Assembly: GCF_015350975.1 (NCBI RefSeq)
Contig: NZ_JADKRX010000002.1
Location: 1 to 64,000, forward strand
DNA from: Curtobacterium sp. VKM Ac-1395
GTDB lineage: Bacteria > Actinomycetota > Actinomycetes > Actinomycetales > Microbacteriaceae
DNA length: 64,000 bases
Direction: 5' to 3'
The translations under genes were made by a program, and so were the position numbers. The notes beneath the pieces are model-generated. The model worked only from the letters and a program-made list of their open reading frames with translations, did no database searches and had not been told where the DNA came from. Shown here one piece after another: positions 41,557 through 51,190 of the stretch (position 1 is the first letter of the stretch; each line of letters begins with the position of its first letter).

Positions 41557-42155
41557 CCTCGGAACGCCCCGGCGAACTCGTCCTCGTCCGCCACGGCGAG
41601 ACGGAGTGGTCCAAGAGCGGCCAGCACACCGGCCGCACGGACATCCCGCTCACCGACAACGGCATCGAACAGGCCGAACGGGCCGGTCGGTACCTCGCCG
41701 ACCGCGAGTTCGCGCTCGCGCTGTCCAGCCCGCTGCAGCGCGCCCGGGCCACGGCGACGCTGATCGGCGTCGACCCCGAGCTCGACGACGACCTGTACGA
41801 GTGGGACTACGGCGCCTACGAGGGCCTGACCACGCCGCAGATCAAGGTGCAGCGCCACGGGCCGTGGGACCTCTGGACCGACGGGGTCCCGGCCGGGGCC
41901 ACACCGGGGGAGAGCGCCGCGGAGGTCCGGGTCCGGGCGGAACGCGTGCTGAACCGAGCCCGGCCGTTCCTCGCCGAGGGGCACGACGCCGTCTTCATCG
42001 CGCACGGACACGTCCTGCGCGCGATCGGTGCCGCCTGGATCCGCCTCGCCCCGCAGGACGGTGCCGTGTTGAAGCTCGGCACGGCCTCGGTCAGCATCCT
42101 CGGCTACGAGCACGGCCGCCCGGTCATCGACGCCTGGAACCTGCAGCCGCGCTAG
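41553..42155 (+). CDS. Histidine phosphatase (phosphoglycerate-mutase-like)
   Basis: 200 aa. Catalytic LVRHGETEWSKSGQHTGRTD starts near residue 10 with RHG, the second-site SSPLQRARATA lies near 57, an acidic YEWDYGAYEG near 80, and the second His in IAHGHVLRAIG near 149. The family includes broad-specificity acid phosphatases and cofactor-dependent mutases; this short form is more likely a phosphatase. ATG 41553 overlaps crcB by 4 nt. Pairing with fluoride exporters may be coincidental, though fluoride inhibits many phosphoryl-transfer enzymes. Its TAG overlaps the stop of the convergent GNAT gene. Confidence 0.9.
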   Translation: MTSERPGELVLVRHGETEWSKSGQHTGRTDIPLTDNGIEQAERAGRYLADREFALALSSPLQRARATATLIGVDPELDDDLYEWDYGAYEGLTTPQIKVQRHGPWDLWTDGVPAGATPGESAAEVRVRAERVLNRARPFLAEGHDAVFIAHGHVLRAIGAAWIRLAPQDGAVLKLGTASVSILGYEHGRPVIDAWNLQPR

Positions 42156-42577
42156 TCGTCCGCCCCGAGCACCATCGCCATCCCGAGGCTCGGGGCGACG
42201 TCGTCGAACCCGAGCGTGCGGTACAGCCGCTGCCCGGGGGGATCGCCGACGAGCGACAGGTACGCCCCCTCCGGCGCCCGGGTGCGCACGTCGGCGATCA
42301 GCCACTCGACGACCCGGCGCCCGAGTCCCTGCCGCTGGTGGCCGGGGTCGGTGGCGACGTCCACGAGGTGGAAATACCACCCGCCGTCGCCGATGACCCG
42401 TCCCATGGCGACCGGCACGCCGTCGGCGTCGACCACGTGGCACGCCGACCAGCTGCCGGTGACCGCGGCGGCACCCTGGTCGGCGCGCACCGGCGTCAGC
42501 CCGGAGTCGCGGCGGAGCCGGAGGTAGTGCTCGAGCGGCGGCGGCCCCTCGACGAGGCGCAGGGCGTTCGTGTCCAT
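42152..42577 (-). CDS. GNAT family N-acetyltransferase
   Basis: 141 aa. The acetyl-CoA-binding motif A reads VDVATDPGHQRQGLGRRVVEWL (about residues 79-100) with the Q-x-x-G-x-G/A turn, and the C-terminal strand has GQRLYRTLGFDDV. ATG 42577 is chosen over an upstream GTG because the protein then begins at the usual MDTNALRLVEG-like segment and because CAGGAT lies 7 nt upstream, a plausible leaderless -10. The acceptor substrate cannot be predicted. Confidence 0.85.
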   Translation of the reverse strand: MDTNALRLVEGPPPLEHYLRLRRDSGLTPVRADQGAAAVTGSWSACHVVDADGVPVAMGRVIGDGGWYFHLVDVATDPGHQRQGLGRRVVEWLIADVRTRAPEGAYLSLVGDPPGQRLYRTLGFDDVAPSLGMAMVLGADD

Positions 42578-42598
42578 GGACCCGATCCTGCCCGAGAC

Positions 42599-42646
42599 CA
42601 CCGGTCGGGCGGTACCGCCGGTCAGGCGGTACCGCCGGTCAGGCGG
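42599..42646. repeat. 17-bp tandem palindromic repeat
   Basis: Two consecutive copies of a 17-bp unit aggcggtaccgccggtc (the first with g for a at its first base) plus a third partial copy, each containing the palindrome ggcggtaccgcc. They lie between the GNAT start and the FUSC stop and may form weak stem-loops. Confidence 0.7.
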
Positions 42647-42655
42647 TCCCTCCGC

Positions 42656-43723
42656 TCAGACGGTGCGGATCGCGCTGGTGGCCCCGAGCGCCCGACCACG
42701 CCGCCGCTCGATGCCCCGCCCGACGACGAGCAGCGCGACGCTGACCAGGGCGCCGAGGGTCGTCTGCGCGATCCGGTCGAGCGCCAGGAGCTCCGGCGCC
42801 TCGGGCAGGCTCAGCCACGACACGGCGAGCGCGAGCGGCGTCAGGAACAGCAGGCTCACGGCGTAGTGCCGCGCCACGAAGACCTCGGCGAAGAACTGCC
42901 CGACCACCGCGATCACGACGATCCACCACAGGCCCGGCTCGAGCAGCAGGATGCCCACCGCGATGACCGTGCCGCCGGCCGTCCCGACCAGGCGTTGGAC
43001 CGCGCGGACGACCGTGTGGCGCTGTCGCAGGGCCGGCAGGATCGACACCACCGCGATGACCGCCCAGTACGGGTGCCCGAGCCCGGGGATCGTCTCGGCG
43101 ACCGCGCCGGCGACGAGGGCGCCGACGACGTTGAGCGCGACGGTCTCCCAGAGCGCAGCGGTCCGGAGCACCGACAGGTCACGGTGCTTCCGGTCGCCGA
43201 GCGGACGGAAGGCATGCGGGGCGCGCGGGTGACCGACCCGCCGCACCACGGCGCCGGACATCGCGACGAGCCACGCCCACGCGACGGACCCGAGGATGAC
43301 CACGGTCACGAGGGGCAGGTCGGACGGCCGGAGCGGCACGAGGGCCGAGACCACGAACGCGAACACCGGGAAGATCGGCTGCGCCGGGATCGCCCGCAGT
43401 GCGCTGAGCGTGCCGATCGCGACGACGAGCACGACGACGAGCCCGACCGCCTGCAGCCACAGCGGCGACCCGACGAGCGCGACCCCGATGCCTGCGAACA
43501 TGCACAGCATCTGCAGTGCCCCGGCGACCCCGGTGGTGACGGCGCGCTGCCGGTAGGGCTCGGTCTGCCCGAAGACCGCCGTGAACCCGGCGAACATCGC
43601 GAAGGCCGCGTAGCCCGGCATGCCCAGGGCGATGAGCAGCGCGAGCGGTGCCCCGCCGGCGATCGCGGCGCGCGTCGCGCCCTCGAGGTTGACGGTGCGG
43701 GACGAGTGTGGCGGCTTCTGCAT
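42656..43723 (-). CDS. FUSC family (aromatic acid exporter-like) membrane protein
   Basis: 355 aa with about ten hydrophobic segments in two blocks and a loop of about 45 polar residues in the middle ([19 protein letters not shown] in part). The second block contains [21 protein letters not shown] and [16 protein letters not shown], with the WA pattern of fusaric-acid-resistance-type (FUSC) transporters. Shorter than two-domain AaeB proteins. ATG 43723 has AGGAT about 8 nt upstream, possibly a leaderless start. Probable efflux role; cargo unknown. Confidence 0.82.
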   Translation of the reverse strand: MQKPPHSSRTVNLEGATRAAIAGGAPLALLIALGMPGYAAFAMFAGFTAVFGQTEPYRQRAVTTGVAGALQMLCMFAGIGVALVGSPLWLQAVGLVVVLVVAIGTLSALRAIPAQPIFPVFAFVVSALVPLRPSDLPLVTVVILGSVAWAWLVAMSGAVVRRVGHPRAPHAFRPLGDRKHRDLSVLRTAALWETVALNVVGALVAGAVAETIPGLGHPYWAVIAVVSILPALRQRHTVVRAVQRLVGTAGGTVIAVGILLLEPGLWWIVVIAVVGQFFAEVFVARHYAVSLLFLTPLALAVSWLSLPEAPELLALDRIAQTTLGALVSVALLVVGRGIERRRGRALGATSAIRTV

Positions 43724-43816
43724 GACCCGGCCATCCTCTCACCGCGACACGTGTCGGCGAACGGCAGGTGAGCCTCCCGGCCGTGCGGAGCCGGCCACGG
43801 GGCGGGGTGGGCCCGT

Positions 43817-43836
43817 TGGTATACCAGTGGTAGCAT
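43817..43836 (+). promoter_or_regulatory. leuCD promoter region with TGGTATACCA palindrome
   Basis: The perfect 10-bp palindrome tggtatacca (43817-43826) lies directly upstream of tagcat (43831-43836), a plausible -10 box. A repressor bound there would cover the space between -35 and -10. Actinobacterial leuCD is often under IclR-type control, and GntR proteins use TGGT...ACCA half sites; which applies is unknown. Confidence 0.5.
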
Positions 43837-43892
43837 CGCTGCACCGCACCGCGACAGCGGGGTGGACGGACACGAACCGAAGGGTCGAGAGC

Positions 43893-45329
43893 ATGGGCAG
43901 GACGCTCGCCGAGAAGGTGTGGGACGACCACGTCGTCGTCAAGGGCGAGGACGGCAACCCCGACCTCCTCTACATCGACCTCCACCTCGTGCACGAAGTG
44001 ACGAGCCCGCAGGCCTTCGACGGGCTGCGGCAGGCCGGTCGTCCGGTGCGCCGCCTCGACCTGACGATCGCGACCGAGGACCACAACACCCCGACGCTCG
44101 CCATCGACCGCCCCATCGCGGACCCGACGAGCCGCATCCAGATCGAGACGCTCCGCCGCAACTGCGAGGAGTTCGGCGTCCGCCTGCACTCGCTGGGCGA
44201 CAAGGAGCAGGGCATCGTCCACGTGGTCGGCCCGCAGCTCGGGCTGACCATGCCGGGCATCACCGTCGTCTGCGGCGACTCGCACACCTCGACGCACGGG
44301 GCATTCGGCGCCATGGCGTTCGGCATCGGCACGAGCGAGGTCGAGCACGTCCTGGCGACGCAGACCCTGCCGTTGAAGCCGTTCAGGACGATGGCCGTCA
44401 CGGTCGAGGGCACGCTCCGGACCGGCGTCACCGCGAAGGACATCATCCTCGCCGTGATCGCACAGATCGGGACCGGCGGCGGGCAGGGCTACGTGCTCGA
44501 GTACCGCGGCTCGGCCATCCGGGCGCTCTCGATGGAGGGCCGCATGACGATCTGCAACATGTCGATCGAAGCCGGTGCCCGGGCCGGCATGGTCGCCCCC
44601 GACCAGACCACGTACGACTACGTCCAGGGCCGCGACCACGCCCCGACCGGCGCCGACTGGGACGAGGCCGTCGCGTACTGGGACACCCTCGCCACCGACG
44701 ACGACGCGGTCTTCGACGCCGAGGTGTTCATCGACGCGGACACCCTGGAGCCCTTCGTCACCTGGGGCACGAACCCCGGCCAGGGCGTCTCGCTGTCGCA
44801 GTCCGTACCGGACCCGGCCAGCTACGCGGACCCGAACGACCGCGCTGCGGCCTCCCGGGCGCTGGAGTACATGGACATCGCCGCCGGCACCCCGATGAAG
44901 GAGATCGCCGTCGACGCGGTCTTCATGGGGTCCTGCACGAACTCCCGGATCGAGGACCTCCGGGCCTTCGCGTCCGTGATCAAGGGCCGCGAGAAGGCGC
45001 CGGGCGTCCGCGTCATGGTCGTGCCCGGGTCCGCCCGTGTCCGGCTCGAGGCCGAGGCCGAGGGGCTCGACAAGGTCTTCACCGACTTCGGTGCCGAGTG
45101 GCGCTTCGCCGGGTGCTCGATGTGCCTCGGCATGAACCCGGACCAACTGGCGCCGGGGGAGCGGTGCGCGAGCACGTCGAACCGCAACTTCGAGGGACGC
45201 CAGGGCAAGGGCGGTCGCACGCACCTCGTGTCGCCGCTCGTCGCCGCGGCGACCGCGGTGCGCGGGACGCTCTCGAGCCCCTGGGACCTGACGAACGAGC
45301 ACGAGGCCGCACTCGAAGGAGCCGTCTGA
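43893..45329 (+). CDS. leuC: 3-isopropylmalate dehydratase, large subunit
   Basis: 478 aa. With LeuD it interconverts 2- and 3-isopropylmalate in leucine synthesis. The three [4Fe-4S] ligands are visible: Cys in [12 protein letters not shown] near residue 348, and C-x-x-C in [10 protein letters not shown] near 408-411. [16 protein letters not shown]-like segments ([20 protein letters not shown]) sit near 128. ATG 43893 begins [15 protein letters not shown], the usual LeuC opening, whereas the open frame extends back over the promoter. It overlaps leuD by 1 nt (TGATG). Confidence 0.97.
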   Translation: MGRTLAEKVWDDHVVVKGEDGNPDLLYIDLHLVHEVTSPQAFDGLRQAGRPVRRLDLTIATEDHNTPTLAIDRPIADPTSRIQIETLRRNCEEFGVRLHSLGDKEQGIVHVVGPQLGLTMPGITVVCGDSHTSTHGAFGAMAFGIGTSEVEHVLATQTLPLKPFRTMAVTVEGTLRTGVTAKDIILAVIAQIGTGGGQGYVLEYRGSAIRALSMEGRMTICNMSIEAGARAGMVAPDQTTYDYVQGRDHAPTGADWDEAVAYWDTLATDDDAVFDAEVFIDADTLEPFVTWGTNPGQGVSLSQSVPDPASYADPNDRAAASRALEYMDIAAGTPMKEIAVDAVFMGSCTNSRIEDLRAFASVIKGREKAPGVRVMVVPGSARVRLEAEAEGLDKVFTDFGAEWRFAGCSMCLGMNPDQLAPGERCASTSNRNFEGRQGKGGRTHLVSPLVAAATAVRGTLSSPWDLTNEHEAALEGAV

Positions 45330-45925
45330 TGGACGCCATCACCACCGTCACCGGGATCGCCGCACCGCTGAAGCGGTCGAACGTCGACACCGACCAGATC
45401 ATCCCCGCCGTGTACCTGAAGCGGGTCACGAAGACGGGCTTCGAGGACGCGCTGTTCTCCGGCTGGCGGCAGGACCCCGAGTTCGTCCTGAACCAGGAGC
45501 GGTACCAGGGTGCGAAGGTGCTGGTCGCCGGACCGGACTTCGGCACCGGGTCGTCCCGCGAGCACGCCGTGTGGGCGCTCCGCGACTTCGGGTTCTCAGT
45601 CGTGGTCTCACCCCGTTTCGCGGACATCTTCAAGGGCAACGCGGGCAAGCAGGGCCTGGTCACCGCGATGGTCACCGAGCCCGACGTGGAGCGGCTCTGG
45701 GCGGAGATCGAGGCGAAGCCGGGGATCGAGGCCACGGTGGACCTCGTGACCCAGCGCGTGTCGCTGGGCGATGTGGACGTGGCTTTCGAGATCGACGCTT
45801 ACACTCGTTGGCGGTTGATGGAAGGGCTCGACGACATCGGGCTCACCCTCCGTGACGAGACCTCGATCACGGAGTTCGAATCCCGCCGGGCAACTTGGCG
45901 GCCGAAAACATTGCCGGTGAAGTAG
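45329..45925 (+). CDS. leuD: 3-isopropylmalate dehydratase, small subunit
   Basis: 198-aa swivelling domain partner of LeuC. Diagnostic [15 protein letters not shown] near residue 19 and [17 protein letters not shown] near 69, which binds the substrate carboxylate. ATG 45329 shares one base with the leuC stop. Its TAG overlaps the murA GTG by one base (tagtg), so leucine and cell-wall genes are joined in one coupled transcript here. Confidence 0.97.
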   Translation: MDAITTVTGIAAPLKRSNVDTDQIIPAVYLKRVTKTGFEDALFSGWRQDPEFVLNQERYQGAKVLVAGPDFGTGSSREHAVWALRDFGFSVVVSPRFADIFKGNAGKQGLVTAMVTEPDVERLWAEIEAKPGIEATVDLVTQRVSLGDVDVAFEIDAYTRWRLMEGLDDIGLTLRDETSITEFESRRATWRPKTLPVK

Positions 45926-47292
45926 TGAACTCTCTCGTACAGGACGCAGCAGCAGCAGGAGCGCGCGTGGGACTCAAGTCGGACGAGATCGTCATCCGCG
46001 GCGGCAAGCCGCTGGTCGGACGCATCGAAGTCCGTGGGGCCAAGAACCTCGCGACCAAGGCCATGGTGGCCTCCCTGCTCGGCGACACCCCCTCGATCCT
46101 CAAGGACGTCCCGGACATCTCCGACGTCAAGGTCGTCCGGGCGCTGCTCGAGGTGCACGGTGTGCGCATCACGGACCCTGCACGAGGCGAGCTCATCCTC
46201 GACCCGTCGAACGTCGAGTCGGCCCACTTCGCCGAGATCGACGCCCACGCCGGCTCGAGCCGCATCCCGATCCTGTTCTGCGGCCCGCTGCTGCACAAGC
46301 TCGGCGAGGCGTTCATCCCCGACCTCGGCGGCTGCCGCATCGGTGACCGTCCGATCGACTTCCACCTCGACGCCCTGCGGGCCATGGGCGCGGTCGTCGA
46401 CAAGCAGATCTCCGGCATCCACATCACGGCGCCGAACGGCCTCAAGGGCGCGGACATCGAGCTGCCCTACCCGAGCGTCGGCGCGACCGAGCAGGTCCTG
46501 CTCTCCGCCACGCTCGCCGACGGCACCACCGAGCTCCGCAACGCCGCGATCGAGCCCGAGATCATGGACCTCATCGCGATCCTGCAGAAGATGGGCGCGA
46601 TCATCACGGTCGAGCCGAACCGCACGATCTTCATCGAGGGCGTGAAGTCGCTCCGCGGCTACACCCACCGCGCGATCAACGACCGCAACGAGGCCGCCAG
46701 CTGGGCCTCCGCCGCACTCGCGACGAACGGCGACATCTTCGTCGAGGGCGCGAAGCAGCAGGAGCTCATGACGTTCCTCAACGTCTTCCGCAAGGTCGGC
46801 GGCGGGTTCGACATCCAGGAGGACGGCATCCGGTTCTACCGGGAGCTCGAGGTCCTGAAGCCCGTCGTCATCGAGACCGACGTGCACCCCGGCTTCATGA
46901 CCGACTGGCAGCAGCCGCTCGTCGTGGCGCTGACGCAGGCCGAGGGCCGCAGCGTCGTGCACGAGACCGTCTACGAGAACCGCTTCGGCTTCACCGACGC
47001 CCTCAACGAGATGGGTGCCGACATCGTCGTGCACAAGGAGGGGCTGCCCGGCCACGACCGCCGCGTCGCCCGCCGTCCGTTCGAGCAGGCCGCGGTCATC
47101 ACCGGCCCGACGAAGCTGCACGGCGCGAACGTCCGCGTCCCCGACCTCCGCGGCGGCTTCAGCCACCTCATCGCGGCGCTGACCGCCGAGGGCGAGTCCC
47201 ACATCACGAACGTCGGCATCATCAGCCGCGGGTACGAGCACTTCATCCCGAAGCTGCGCAAGCTCGGGGCGGACTTCGACTTCGCCGGCTGA
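45925..47292 (+). CDS. murA: UDP-N-acetylglucosamine 1-carboxyvinyltransferase
   Basis: 455-aa EPSP-synthase-fold enzyme that transfers enolpyruvate from PEP to UDP-GlcNAc, the first committed peptidoglycan step. RGGKPLVGRIEVRGAKN is the N-terminal substrate loop. GGCRIGDRPID near residue 137 holds the Cys that fosfomycin alkylates, so the enzyme should be of the fosfomycin-sensitive Cys type (many mycobacteria have Asp instead). GTG 45925 abuts the leuD stop; the next GTG at 45967 is an alternative that would shorten a non-conserved leader ([14 protein letters not shown]). Confidence 0.95.
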   Translation: MNSLVQDAAAAGARVGLKSDEIVIRGGKPLVGRIEVRGAKNLATKAMVASLLGDTPSILKDVPDISDVKVVRALLEVHGVRITDPARGELILDPSNVESAHFAEIDAHAGSSRIPILFCGPLLHKLGEAFIPDLGGCRIGDRPIDFHLDALRAMGAVVDKQISGIHITAPNGLKGADIELPYPSVGATEQVLLSATLADGTTELRNAAIEPEIMDLIAILQKMGAIITVEPNRTIFIEGVKSLRGYTHRAINDRNEAASWASAALATNGDIFVEGAKQQELMTFLNVFRKVGGGFDIQEDGIRFYRELEVLKPVVIETDVHPGFMTDWQQPLVVALTQAEGRSVVHETVYENRFGFTDALNEMGADIVVHKEGLPGHDRRVARRPFEQAAVITGPTKLHGANVRVPDLRGGFSHLIAALTAEGESHITNVGIISRGYEHFIPKLRKLGADFDFAG

Positions 47293-47293
47293 G

Positions 47294-48157
47294 ATGGCTG
47301 CACGATCGCACGGGGACGGTTCCGACCGCTCCGACGACGGCCGAGCGCTCAACAGCTCCGACCGCCCCGGCGGCGGCGCTCTCGACACCGTGACCACTGG
47401 CCTGCCCAACCCGGGCCGGCGGTGGAAGCGGGGCGAGCGCAACATCGCCTTCCGCATCACCTCGGTCTTCGTCATCCCGCTGTTCCGCTGGGTGTCGGCC
47501 TACCGCTGGCACGGGCCGAACCGCCTGCCCGAGCACGGGGCGTTCGTCCTCGCGCCGAACCACTACACGAACATCGACCCCCTGGTGGTCGGCACCGCGG
47601 TCTGGGTGTCCCGACGCCTGCCGCGGTTCCTCGCCAAGGCGTCGATCTTCCGCGTGCCGGTCGTCGGGCGCCTGATGACGGGCATGGGCCAGATCCCCGT
47701 CGAGCGGTCGGGGCGCACGCGCCTCAACGACCCGCTCGGCGGCGGCCGCAGCCTGGTCGAGCAGGGCGGCGCGGTGATCGTCTACCCCGAGGGCACGCTC
47801 ACCCGTGACCCCGCCCTGTGGCCGATGCGCGGCAAGACCGGCGCCGCACGGATCGCGCTCGAGAACGACGTCCCGCTCATCCCGATGGCCCACTGGGGCA
47901 CGCAGCGGATCATGCCGCGGTACTCCAAGAAGCTGCACCTGTTCCGGCAGGCGCACGTGGACGTCATCGTCGGTGAGCCCATGGACCTGTCGGCGTACCG
48001 CGGCAAGCCCCTCGACCAGCAGCTGCTGGCCGAGGTGACGGCGGAGCTGATGGCGCAGATCACCGCGCTCGTCGAACAGCTGCGCGGCGAACGGGCACCC
48101 GAGCAGCGCTGGGACCCGAGTGCGAACAACCAGAAGGAGACCGGCAAGTTTGAGTGA
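47294..48157 (+). CDS. plsC: 1-acyl-sn-glycerol-3-phosphate acyltransferase
   Basis: 287 aa. Acyltransferase block I NHYTNIDPL (H-x4-D) near residue 94, block III YPEGTLTRD near 165, and VPLIPMAHWG near 193. A hydrophobic stretch before block I (ITSVFVIPLFRWVSAY) would associate it with the membrane. It makes phosphatidic acid from lysophosphatidic acid. The N-terminal 45 residues are hydrophilic and variable. ATG 47294 starts 1 nt after the murA stop, and its 3' end overlaps the probable gpsA TTG start. Next to gpsA, it forms a phospholipid precursor pair. Confidence 0.9.
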   Translation: MAARSHGDGSDRSDDGRALNSSDRPGGGALDTVTTGLPNPGRRWKRGERNIAFRITSVFVIPLFRWVSAYRWHGPNRLPEHGAFVLAPNHYTNIDPLVVGTAVWVSRRLPRFLAKASIFRVPVVGRLMTGMGQIPVERSGRTRLNDPLGGGRSLVEQGGAVIVYPEGTLTRDPALWPMRGKTGAARIALENDVPLIPMAHWGTQRIMPRYSKKLHLFRQAHVDVIVGEPMDLSAYRGKPLDQQLLAEVTAELMAQITALVEQLRGERAPEQRWDPSANNQKETGKFE

Positions 48158-49277
48158 CGCAGCCGACCGGACCACCGCGCCCGGCCTCCGCCCGCACGAC
48201 GACCACCCGGACCCCTCCGTCGCCGCGCGCGGCGCCGTCGACACCGCGGCCATCCGCGTCGTCATGCAGTCCACCGACAAGCCGCGCGTCGCCGTCATCG
48301 GTGCCGGCAGCTGGGGCACCACGTTCGCGAAGGTCCTCGCCGAGGGCGGCGCGGAGACGGTCCTCTGGGCCCGCCGTCCGGAGATCGCCCGCGAGATCAC
48401 CGAGACCAAGCGCAACTCCGAGTACCTCCCCGGCATCAACCTGCCCCGCACCCTGACCGCCAACACCTCGCTGGCCCGGGTGCTCGAGGGCGCCGAGCAG
48501 GTCTACGTCTCGGTGCCGTCGCAGACCCTCCGCTCCAACCTCGACGCGATCCGCGAGCTGCTGCCAGCCGGCGTCCCCGTCGTCAGCCTGATGAAGGGCG
48601 TCGAGAAGGGCACGGGCCTCCGGATGAGCGAGGTCCTGCTCCAGGGCCTCGGCATCGACCAGGACCGCATCGCCGTCGCGAGCGGGCCGAACCTGGCGCT
48701 CGAGATCGCCCGCCGCCAGCCGACCGCCGCCGTCATCTCGTCGTCGAGCGTGGACACCGCGACCGCCGTCGCCGCGGTCGCCACGAACCCGTACTTCCGG
48801 TCGTTCATCAACACGGACGTCATCGGCACCGAGTTCGGCGGTGTGCTGAAGAACCTGATCGCCGTGGCGATCGGCATCGTGGACGGCGTCGGCTACGGCG
48901 AGAACACCAAGGCGTCGATCATCACGCGCGGCCTCGCCGAGATGACCGAGTTCGCGGTGTCGCTCGGTGCGCAGCCCTCGACGCTGTCCGGGCTCGCGGG
49001 CCTCGGCGACCTCATCGCCACGTGCCAGTCCCCGCTCTCGCGCAACAACACCGCCGGTCGGCTGCTCGGCCAGGGGTACCGCTTCGACGAGGTCGTCCGG
49101 CAGATGAACCAGACCGCCGAGGGGCTGGCGTCCGTCGCGCCGATCCTCGAGCTCGCCGCGGCGAACGGGGTCGACATGCCCATCGTGGGCCAGGTCGCCG
49201 AGGTCCTCGCCGGTAGGCTCGATCCGCGCAACATCGCACCGCACCTCACCGAGACCGACGAGCCCCAGGGCGAGTGA
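48150..49277 (+). CDS. gpsA: Glycerol-3-phosphate dehydrogenase [NAD(P)+]
   Basis: 375 aa. Reduces dihydroxyacetone phosphate to sn-glycerol-3-phosphate for phospholipids. NAD(P)-binding loop VAVIGAGSWGTTFAKVLA, catalytic Lys in FGGVLKNLIAVAIG, and GLAGLGDLIATCQSPLSRN with the substrate-binding GD/T-C-x-S-x-x-SRN pattern. TTG 48150 is chosen because aaggag lies 11-16 nt upstream and the start overlaps the acyltransferase stop; ATG 48264 (before STDKPRVAVIGAG) would remove 38 non-conserved residues and is a real alternative. Confidence 0.94.
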   Translation: MSDAADRTTAPGLRPHDDHPDPSVAARGAVDTAAIRVVMQSTDKPRVAVIGAGSWGTTFAKVLAEGGAETVLWARRPEIAREITETKRNSEYLPGINLPRTLTANTSLARVLEGAEQVYVSVPSQTLRSNLDAIRELLPAGVPVVSLMKGVEKGTGLRMSEVLLQGLGIDQDRIAVASGPNLALEIARRQPTAAVISSSSVDTATAVAAVATNPYFRSFINTDVIGTEFGGVLKNLIAVAIGIVDGVGYGENTKASIITRGLAEMTEFAVSLGAQPSTLSGLAGLGDLIATCQSPLSRNNTAGRLLGQGYRFDEVVRQMNQTAEGLASVAPILELAAANGVDMPIVGQVAEVLAGRLDPRNIAPHLTETDEPQGE

Positions 49278-49309
49278 CCGGTCCGGCCACTCTGCAACCA
49301 GGAGCGTCC

Positions 49310-50395
49310 ATGACCAGCACCACCACCGTCGTCGTCCTGTTCGGCGGCCGCTCCAGCGAGCACGAGATCAGCTGCGTCACCGCCGGCGGCATCATGGACG
49401 CCGTCGACCGGACCGCGTACGACGTCGTCCCCGTCGGCATCACCAAGGACGGCGACTTCACCCTCCAGCCGGACGACCCGTCGGCGTGGGCCCTCGACGG
49501 CCAGCACCTGCCGGTGGTGCCGGACAACGGCACCCGCGTGCGGTTCCCGAGCGCGGCCGAGCCCCCCGAGCTGACGGTCGAACACCCCGACGGCTCCGTC
49601 ACCACCGTCGCCGTCGACATCGTCTTCCCGATCCTGCACGGACCCTTCGGCGAGGACGGCACCATCCAGGGCATGCTCGAGATCGCCGGGCTGCCGTACG
49701 TCGGGGACGGCGTGCTCGCCAGCGCCCTCGCCATGGACAAGCACGTCGCCAAGGCGGTCCTCGAACACGCGGGCCTCCGGGTCGCCCCGTGGTCGACGGT
49801 GCTCCGCCGCGAGTGGGACGCTGACCGCCTCGGCATCGCGGAGAGCATCGCGATCCACGGCTGGCCGCTGTTCGTCAAGCCCGCCCGCGCCGGGTCGAGC
49901 ATGGGCGTCTCGCGCGTCGACGAGCCGTCCGAGCTCGGTGCCGCGATGGACCTGGCCTTCGAGCACGACAGCAAGGTCATCGTCGAGCCCCGGGTCCTCG
50001 GTCGCGAGGTCGAGGTCGCCGTGCTCGAGGGCCGTGACGGCGTCCCGCGCACCAGCCTGCCCGGCGAGATCGTCGTCGCCGAGGACGGCTTCTACGACTT
50101 CGCCGCCAAGTACCTCGGCGGCGACGAGCAGCTCCTCTGCCCGGCGCCCCTGACCGAGGACGAGACCGACGCGATCCGCTCCTTCGGGGCCCGCGCGTTC
50201 GAGGCCATCGGCGGCTCGGGCCTGGCCCGCGTCGACTGCTTCCTCACCGATGACGGCTTCGTCGTGAACGAGGTCAACACGATGCCCGGCTTCACGCCGT
50301 TCTCGATGTACCCGCGGTGCTGGGCGGCGACCGGGATGTCCTACCCGGAGCTCGTGGCCGAGCTCATCGAGCTGGGGCGCGCCGCCATCCGCTGA
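49310..50395 (+). CDS. ddl: D-alanine--D-alanine ligase
   Basis: 361-aa ATP-grasp enzyme that makes the D-Ala-D-Ala dipeptide of peptidoglycan. LFGGRSSEHEISCVTAGG near residue 10, PILHGPFGEDGTIQGMLE near 107, FVKPARAGSSMGVSRV near 190, and NEVNTMPGFTPFSMYP near 322 are the family landmarks. ATG 49310 has aggag 7-11 nt upstream, and 32 nt separate it from gpsA. The Phe/Tyr residue controlling D-Ala versus D-Lac specificity was not checked against a structure. Last gene of the leuCD-murA-plsC-gpsA-ddl run. Confidence 0.96.
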   Translation: MTSTTTVVVLFGGRSSEHEISCVTAGGIMDAVDRTAYDVVPVGITKDGDFTLQPDDPSAWALDGQHLPVVPDNGTRVRFPSAAEPPELTVEHPDGSVTTVAVDIVFPILHGPFGEDGTIQGMLEIAGLPYVGDGVLASALAMDKHVAKAVLEHAGLRVAPWSTVLRREWDADRLGIAESIAIHGWPLFVKPARAGSSMGVSRVDEPSELGAAMDLAFEHDSKVIVEPRVLGREVEVAVLEGRDGVPRTSLPGEIVVAEDGFYDFAAKYLGGDEQLLCPAPLTEDETDAIRSFGARAFEAIGGSGLARVDCFLTDDGFVVNEVNTMPGFTPFSMYPRCWAATGMSYPELVAELIELGRAAIR

Positions 50396-50680
50396 CGCGC
50401 CGGTGGTCCTTCCGCGCGGAGTGAGTCCTTCCGCGCGTAGGGGGTCGGAAGTTCTGACCTGCAACGCGCGTTCCGACTCGCCGACGCCGCGTCAGCAGGT
50501 GGGAACGCGCGTTCCACCGGACTGGAGGCTCGGTGCCGGACGTCCGCCGAGCCTCCAGTCCGGCGACTGGTCGCCACGCACCGCGCGCTGTCCGCCGGGC
50601 GGTCACCCGTCGTCGCCTGCGACGCCGTCAGGCGACGGGACCTGACCGCTCAGCAGACGTGAGCGGGGTGTCCCGACCGC
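50396..50680. other. 285-bp spacer between convergent ddl and DUF3515 genes
   Basis: No gene. It contains a direct repeat of gtccttccgcgcg (from about 50405), two copies of the palindromic core aacgcgcgttcc (about 50464 and 50504), the large palindrome copy 4 (50517-50563) and a duplicated gaccgctcag (50644, 50675). Transcription from both sides probably ends in the palindrome. Confidence 0.6.
50517..50563. repeat. GGAGGCTCG-family palindrome, copy 4
   Basis: 17-bp perfect arms (ccggactggaggctcgg and complement) around an inner palindrome cggacgtccg. It lies between two convergent genes. Outer arm sequence matches copy 1, inner loop differs. Confidence 0.9.
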
Positions 50681-51166
50681 TCAGCCCTGCACCTGGGACG
50701 GGTCGAGGCACTCGTGGCCGTCCTTCGGCAGGGAGTCGACCGCGTTGCCGACGTCCTGCAGCACGGACGCGGTCGCCTTCGACGTGTCGATGACGACCTG
50801 CACGGCCGGGTCCCGCCCGAACGTCGTGTAGACGACCTGCTTGCCGCGGTCGTCGCGGATCCAGTCGACGGACCCCTGCGAGAAGCACGGCAGGTCGGAA
50901 ACCGTCGGGACGGCCACGCCGCAGTGGTAGACCGCGGCCGAGGGGTCACCCCACGCGGCGGTCGACTGCGCGTCCGTGTTGCGGAGCGCGTACTTCGTGT
51001 CGACCGTCTCGGGGAGCCGGACCTGCGCGTTCGCGCACGCCGCGGCGTTCGCCGACGGGGCGGCCGTCATCGGGACCGCGTTCGTGCACCCGGTGAGCAC
51101 ACCGGCCACGGCGACGAGCAGCGCGAGTCCGGCGGTGATCCGGGTGGTGCGGCGCGCGGTGTCCAT
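50681..51166 (-). CDS. DUF3515 family lipoprotein
   Basis: 161 aa. Basic N-terminus, hydrophobic core (about 12-24) and lipobox LTGC at about residue 27. The mature part holds CANAQVRLPETV, NTDAQSTAAWGDPSAAVYHCGV, and two further Cys (DLPCF, HECLD), so two disulfides are possible outside the cell. It matches the actinobacterial DUF3515 family, usually found next to thiL or ddl, function unknown. It is divergent from thiL with 24 nt between starts. Confidence 0.85.
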   Translation of the reverse strand: MDTARRTTRITAGLALLVAVAGVLTGCTNAVPMTAAPSANAAACANAQVRLPETVDTKYALRNTDAQSTAAWGDPSAAVYHCGVAVPTVSDLPCFSQGSVDWIRDDRGKQVVYTTFGRDPAVQVVIDTSKATASVLQDVGNAVDSLPKDGHECLDPSQVQG

Positions 51167-51190
51167 CGTCGACCAGGTTACCGTTCTCGT

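Noticed and set aside
41606-43771. Plus-strand open frame across the phosphatase, GNAT and FUSC genes
   Set aside because: It spans three supported genes in wrong frames or strand and has no motif; each of those genes has family signatures.
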